A DNA stretch of 64,000 nt from Thalassia testudinum (lineage: Eukaryota; Streptophyta; Magnoliopsida; Alismatales; Hydrocharitaceae). Shown here in pieces: positions 59,612 through 64,000 of this stretch; the first letter of the stretch is position 1, and the number at the start of each line of letters is the position of its first letter. A model generated the notes under the pieces. It was not told where the DNA came from. It made no database searches and saw nothing but the letters and a program-made list of their open reading frames with translations. Location of the stretch: NCBI GenBank assembly GCA_037157565.1, contig JAZHRO010000063.1, forward strand, positions 93,310,001-93,374,000, read 5' to 3'. A program made the position numbers and the translations under genes.

Positions 59612-59929
59612 GCTGCATGGAGCTGGAAAGAGCTAAACTTAGCCAATGTGAACTAATATCCAGCTGAGATGAGCTGGATCCAGCTAGGGTTCAGCTGATT
59701 TGGACTTCGTCTTCAATGTCTTCCTTCTTGAGTGCTAGGGTTTTAATGGTTTGAATATCTGCTTAACCTTAACACTCAAGTAAAGATGTTAAAAATACAA
59801 AAGGAATGCAATGCATGCCTAATCCTAGGTTATGCCTAAATGCAACCCAAAAACCCATTTGAGAACTTAAAACCCTAAGAGCTAGATCTGTTTTAGGTCA
59901 TAAGAATGATGATAAACTGGCATGTATCA
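59612..59929 (-). repeat. Element E, 5' LTR, second part
   Basis: It continues the AGCT-rich zone from 12881 and ends GGCATGTATCA, matching 8860-9176. The terminal palindrome is imperfect here. Confidence 0.85.
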
Positions 59930-59935
59930 GTTGCC

Positions 59936-59953
59936 TCCCCAGCAATGGTGCCA
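59936..59953 (-). other. Element F primer-binding site
   Basis: The minus strand reads TGGCACCATTGCTGGGGA, a tRNA-Asp-type site with three differences from the A/B site. It is three bases from the LTR. Element E is inserted a few bases away. Confidence 0.85.
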
Positions 59954-59956
59954 AAA

Positions 59957-61129
59957 TGATAGTCGAGAAATTTTGTGTGAAGAGATCAATTTTAGAGTCT
60001 TAGGAAAGAGAAACTCGTGTCATCATATTTTTGTAGAAAACTCCAATGTACCAGATAATATTTATAACTGGGATAGTGAATCCCAGGTCGAACGTAAACA
60101 GGCGAACGTTTGATTTTAAAGAATCTGCATTTATTTTATTTATTTTTGGTATTTTTGTCTTTCGTAATTTATTTGATATATTTGATAAGATAGGAAAACA
60201 GGCAGGTAGAATATTATCTAAGTTGAGCTAACTAATTTACTAAACAAATAATTAAAGTGAGAAGAGAGAGAGAGTGTGTGTGTGAGAGAGAGAAAACTAC
60301 TATATATTAGATCTCAATAAATGTTTACTAAAGAATTAATGAGGAAAATGAAACTACACTTGAAAGTAGTAAAAGAGAAAAAGGTGAGAGAAATCCTCCT
60401 GGATGGCTACTTGGAGGACGAGCCACTAGGACGGCGCCTTCGATGAAGGTGGTGAGGAGTTGCTCGAAGGAGAATGGGGTCGGATGAAAGAGGATGGGGT
60501 AGGGCGACGTTGCATCGGCTATTTACTCCCGGAACAAGGGTGAGAGGACAACCATGGGTGCTCCAGAAATGAGGGTGAGAAGAGGGATTAAAAATTATTT
60601 TCTAACTCTAGTGGAGCATCTCAGGCTTGGGGCAAGCTCTAGAGAGCCTTGAAGAGGGATAGGAAGAGCAAGGAAGGGATGCTTTAGAATGGAAGCGGTC
60701 ATGGCTATTTATGATGGAGACAAAGGGTCAAATTTGGCCTTGTGTGAGTGCAGCCAAATAAGGCACAGCGCATCCACGCGCAAGGGACATGCTGCGCATA
60801 ATGCACTTGCGCAACGCACGTGCACACTACGTGCAACCTACTGGTGGGAAAGCATGGAGACCCACAATTGTTGGATCACTCTTCAAGGGTCCTGATCGCA
60901 CCTAACGCATGCCTCACAAATAGCGCTCCGTGTGCATACGATTATGCGTATCGCACTCGTCGTCAACTGACGTACCACGTGGCATCTCCACCTCTGGTCG
61001 ATCAAGGATTAATGGCACTGATTGCACGCACCAAATGCGCTGCTGTGAAGGGCGGGCAACGTGTACGCCTCTCGTCCATCCATCAAAGATCGCACGATCC
61101 AATAAAATTCCACTCTCGATGAGGATGGG
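59957..61129 (-). repeat. Element F, 5' LTR, U5-side part
   Basis: It aligns with 505-1645 of the left LTR. It is interrupted by element G at 61130; the rest lies outside the window. It holds an AG/TG microsatellite (about 60263-60293). Confidence 0.85.
60263..60293. repeat. AG/TG microsatellite
   Basis: GAGAGAGAGAG, then TGTGTGTGTG, then GAGAGAGAGA. The left LTR copy has only an AG run at the same place (about 807-823). Confidence 0.8.
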
Positions 61130-62760
61130 TGATTAGCTCATATTTGTGGGCTATTTAAGTGTATGAATTCCTAGACATTAAGATATCTTTAACATTTAGA
61201 TAGCATACATTAGGATATAAATAAATTAATTCAAATTTTTAGCTTAATTGCATAATTCATGTGTTGCATTCATAACTAAATGCATTTAGAATTGCATGCA
61301 TTTGATTAGTTAACCAATTAGGTGCATTACATGCAATGTTTTAATTTAACATAGAAGTTAATGGTTTGTGCATAAATAATCCTAATATTTTATTATTTTA
61401 TTATTCTTGTTCTTCTTCCACAAGTAATGGATCCGCTTCCTCCTCCTGTGCCCATTCACTCCTCACAGCTGCCAGCATTCATTCAACGGGAAGAGTGGAT
61501 CTACTCCTACCTCTTTCAATTTCAAATCCATTGGCTGCAGCTACAAGAGAGAGGATGAGACGACCGTGCTGCGTAGGCCACCACCCCACTCCACTACTGT
61601 GTAGAGAGTGCAACTCTCCTCCACTCCACCACCGCTAGCCTCAACTGTGTACACAAGTCCACACCACTGCAGGTAGGAGGGGTGATAGGCTGCCATGCCA
61701 CCAGTGGCTTGTGTAGCTTACCGTGAGTTCCTCACCACCACCACCAGCAACCACCACCATCAACACCAGTGCTACCTCCACGCACCACCTTCACCTTCAT
61801 CTTCCCCTCCGGTTAAGACATCTGGGAAGTTCCCGGACGTCTAAAGCCCCTCCCCATCACTATACCTCATCACCTTTCTCTTCATTTTCTTCTCCTTTAT
61901 TTTCTCTCTCTCCACTGTTCATCTTCTCCATGAAGGACCCAACATTCCCAACCCCATAGCCACACGCACAACCCATTCCCACGCCCATGCCACAAGCGAC
62001 CATCACCAGTACCTCCAACCAACCCTCGCGCTCCCTTTGCCAGCCCTCACGCATGGCCTCTGCCAACTCCACCATGCACCGGTGGTCCTCTCGCGCACGT
62101 CCAGCATGCCATCAACACCACGTGCGACCTCAGCCGCATGCACGCGTACCTTCGTGCACACCTCTAGCAGCAGTGCATGCCTCTCCTCTCCGCTCTCTCG
62201 TCTCTAGCAGCAGTAGGAGGAGCTTCATCGTCATCCATCCAAATGGCCGGCTGCCACCTCCGGCTACCGTTTGCCACGTTGCCACCACCGCTGATTAGCC
62301 CTCAGCCCACTCGACCTCCTCCGCTTTCGCCACTACCGCAAACCCTCTCCTCCCTGCATGGGAGCAAGGGGAAGGATCTCCCCTATTTCGCTACAGTAAC
62401 AAGACTATTAAAATTACATTCATGTGCCATTGATAGAAAGGATTTTTGATCCATTAATATCTTATTAGGTTGATTTTATGATCATATCCGTTATCTTCTT
62501 CATAAACGCGATTCCAGCTTTATCTCGTATTGATTTCTTAATCTAAAGGCGATTTTGGCTTGATTTTTGGGACAAGTTAATAGTGAACAACAGATTTAAT
62601 TAGTAGTAAATTATAATAGGCCATTGCCTCCCTATGAATATGACCCGCTATTCTTGAGTGGTAATTTTAATTATTTTGAAAAGCGATTTTCCACCACTTA
62701 CATACTACTTTGACGTGTCATTTTATGTGCGAAACAACGAAAGCGAAAATAGTCATTTCA
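61130..62760 (+). repeat. Element G, 5' LTR
   Basis: It is 1,631 bp from TGATTAGCTC to GTCATTTCA. It opens with TAGCTC-(8 bases)-GGGCTA. The last 150 bp (TTGCCTCCC...GACCCGC...CCACCACTTA) resemble the U5 ends of D and C. The middle part (about 61420-62360) is C-rich, with frames in several phases and no recognisable protein. Confidence 0.8.
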
Positions 62761-62762
62761 AA

Positions 62763-62780
62763 TGGCACCGTTGTCGGGGA
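62763..62780 (+). other. Element G primer-binding site
   Basis: TGGCACCGTTGTCGGGGA, two bases after the LTR, is a tRNA-Asp-type site with two differences from the A/B site. Confidence 0.88.
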
Positions 62781-64000
62781 GGCAACAAGCTTGTTAAATG
62801 TGCATTTATCCATTTATTTGTGAACATTTTATTTGAGGCATATTTAATTTGTTCTATATGGTTTGTGCGAGGTACCTCTTGGGAGAATCGTTGCACCCAC
62901 CTCAGCATCTTCGCATTGTGGACCTTAGGCCAAACACGTGACCAGGAGCATTGCATCCACTACACCATTGTTGAAGTAGATTGAGCTCCACATCTACAAT
63001 GAGGAGCTTAGCATCTTGGTGGACCCTGACGCCACCAACCCAGAGAGAAAAAAGAAAAAATCATCTTTATCATTTAGATAAACTTAGACTTCATTATTTA
63101 AGACCCTTGTTCTGGAGTATATTTTCGGGGTTTGTTCCCTGACTTTCTTTTAGGCCTGTGTTGGTTAATTTTTCGGGAGCCTATTCCCTTTTCTTTAGAT
63201 TTAGGTTTTCTTTTATTTTGTGGGTTGTTTATCCTTTATTTATTTGTGCGTAAGTAGGAAAAAAAAGAAAATCAAAACATGAATTGCCTGATAGAAGCTG
63301 CATGCCCTAGGATGACCATTTAGGTGTGAATGAGTAGCATCTAGATTTTATTTTCTGAATTGCATGCATTCTTGCATTGTTGATTGCTGGAAGTAAGGTA
63401 CGTATCTTCTTACTTTGCATCCATATCTTGATCACGCATTTGCATTGGGACTTAATTCTTAGACCACCTAATTTGTCTTGAAATGATCTAACAAGTGGTC
63501 ACATTAAATTTTCTGAAAAGGACTAAGTAAAGGAGGAGTACAGTAAAACTCAAGGAGTTGATTTGAGACCTTGTGTTGCGGCTCAAAATTCAAACTCAAA
63601 TCTTTTACGGTGTATGCACACTTGTTTACTCTTTGCACCAAGGCACGCATTTAGATGCTCCTAGGTTTTCAAGCTGCTAGGAAAGAACCCTCCTACCGTT
63701 GGATTATGATGTTCAAAACTAAAGATCAAGGGTTTTGTAAATCCAAAGAGGGGGATACCTTGTCACGGATTTTTGGGGGTAGTTACGAAGCACCATGAAA
63801 GCACAACTTCAAAGGAAGGCTTAAGTCTACTTGCATCCCTCGATCTTTCATCTTTGGAGTTGCTTTACCATTTTAGCTTTAGGGAAGAGCACCTAAGCTC
63901 CAACTAGGTCTTTTAAGGCATTTCGTAGTTTGACAATAAGTGCATAATTAATTGGGCAACTTGTTTTGTCACCTACAATCTGAATTAAAGTCAAAAGCCT
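62781..64000 (+). other. Element G untranslated leader (incomplete)
   Basis: I see no supported gene. The splice-donor-like GCTGGAAGTAAGGTACGTAT lies at 63386-63405. The 108-residue frame starting at 62658 spans the LTR end and primer-binding site, so it is not a gene. Confidence 0.6.

Larger units (their letters stand above)
7287..59929 (-). mobile_element. Element E: truncated Athila-type retrotransposon (left edge not resolved)
   Basis: It comprises a left LTR ending at 9176, a polypurine tract, a 3' untranslated region, an integrase remnant (10590-11337), and a right LTR split into 11338-12881 and 59612-59929 by the insertion of element C. RT, RNase H, protease, Gag and the primer-binding site are missing. 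Integrase sequence joins LTR sequence directly at about 11338, so one deletion removed everything from the start of the 5' LTR into integrase. The right end borders GTTGC of element F. The true left edge lies left of 7287. Confidence 0.75.
505..64000 (-). mobile_element. Element F: non-autonomous Athila-related LTR retrotransposon (right end outside window)
   Basis: The left LTR (505-2343) and part of the right LTR (59957-61129) are both visible, with a tRNA-Asp-type primer-binding site at 59936-59953 and a polypurine tract at 2344, so the element reads on the minus strand. The internal part holds a degenerate orphan reading frame (4088-5464) and no Gag or Pol. Elements E (with C, D, B and A inside it) and G are inserted in it. 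The expected target duplication is ATCAT (500-504), but the matching right copy lies outside the window. By eye the LTR copies differ much more than those of A to D, as expected for an older insertion. Confidence 0.85.
61130..64000 (+). mobile_element. Element G: LTR retrotransposon of the C/D group (right end outside window)
   Basis: It has a 5' LTR, a primer-binding site and a leader that aligns with D (the TGGTGGACCCTGACGCCACC block at about 63018, the AGAAGCTGCAT block, and the GCTGGAAGTAAGGTACG motif). The target duplication should be ATGGG (61125-61129), with the other copy to the right of the window. No coding region has been reached by 64000, so its coding content is unknown. Confidence 0.82.

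Noticed and set aside
1..64000. CRISPR arrays, bacterial operons, rRNA genes or functional tRNA genes
   Set aside because: No regularly spaced repeats, ribosomal motifs or intact tRNA fold were seen. The sequence is plant repeat DNA.

Overview
This is plant nuclear DNA, very probably gene-poor heterochromatin such as a pericentromere. I see no host gene. Almost every base belongs to Ty3/gypsy LTR retrotransposons of the Athila type, or to non-autonomous relatives, inserted one inside another. The lineage call rests on two Gag-Pol polyproteins with the order Gag, protease, reverse transcriptase, RNase H, integrase; on primer-binding sites complementary to the 3' end of tRNA-Asp; and on CATGGGGG-type polypurine tracts beside the 3' LTRs. 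Athila elements are known only from plants. I cannot name the species.

I resolve eight elements, named A to H here. H is the outermost, a + strand Gag/protease fragment at 1-504. F (minus) is inserted in H at position 505 and runs off the right end of the window. E (minus, heavily deleted, left edge unresolved) lies in F beside F's primer-binding site. C (minus, 12882-59611) lies in the right LTR of E. D (+, 15103-23348) lies in the 3' untranslated region of C. B (minus, 27729-58633) lies in the right LTR of C. A (+, 31769-48952) lies in the 3' untranslated region of B. G (+, from 61130) lies in the right LTR of F. Perfect 5-bp target-site duplications at both ends confirm A (ATACC), B (CTTAG), C (GCTGC) and D (GATAT).

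A and B are nearly intact autonomous elements. A has 4.19-kb LTRs and a Gag-Pol frame broken by a single-base deletion just before the reverse transcriptase core. B has 2.77-kb LTRs and a Gag-Pol frame broken by one TAG codon in integrase. C and D carry no Gag or Pol. In the gag position each has a broken open reading frame of about 640 to 690 codons that I do not recognise. F has a third frame of similar layout. E keeps only an integrase remnant, which a deletion has fused directly to its LTR.

Across these families the untranslated 3' half follows one plan although the primary sequences differ. The plan is: two small hairpins just after the stop codon; a CAATG-(tetraloop)-CATTG hairpin followed by an internal CATGGGGG tract; a purine-rich stretch; a TTTGCTA...TAGCAAA hairpin directly before the true polypurine tract; and an LTR that opens with TGAT and a terminal palindrome whose sequence differs between families. 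These shared structures and the orphan reading frame are the observations most worth following up. A plausible reading is that C, D and F use proteins of elements like A and B in trans, through shared priming and packaging signals.
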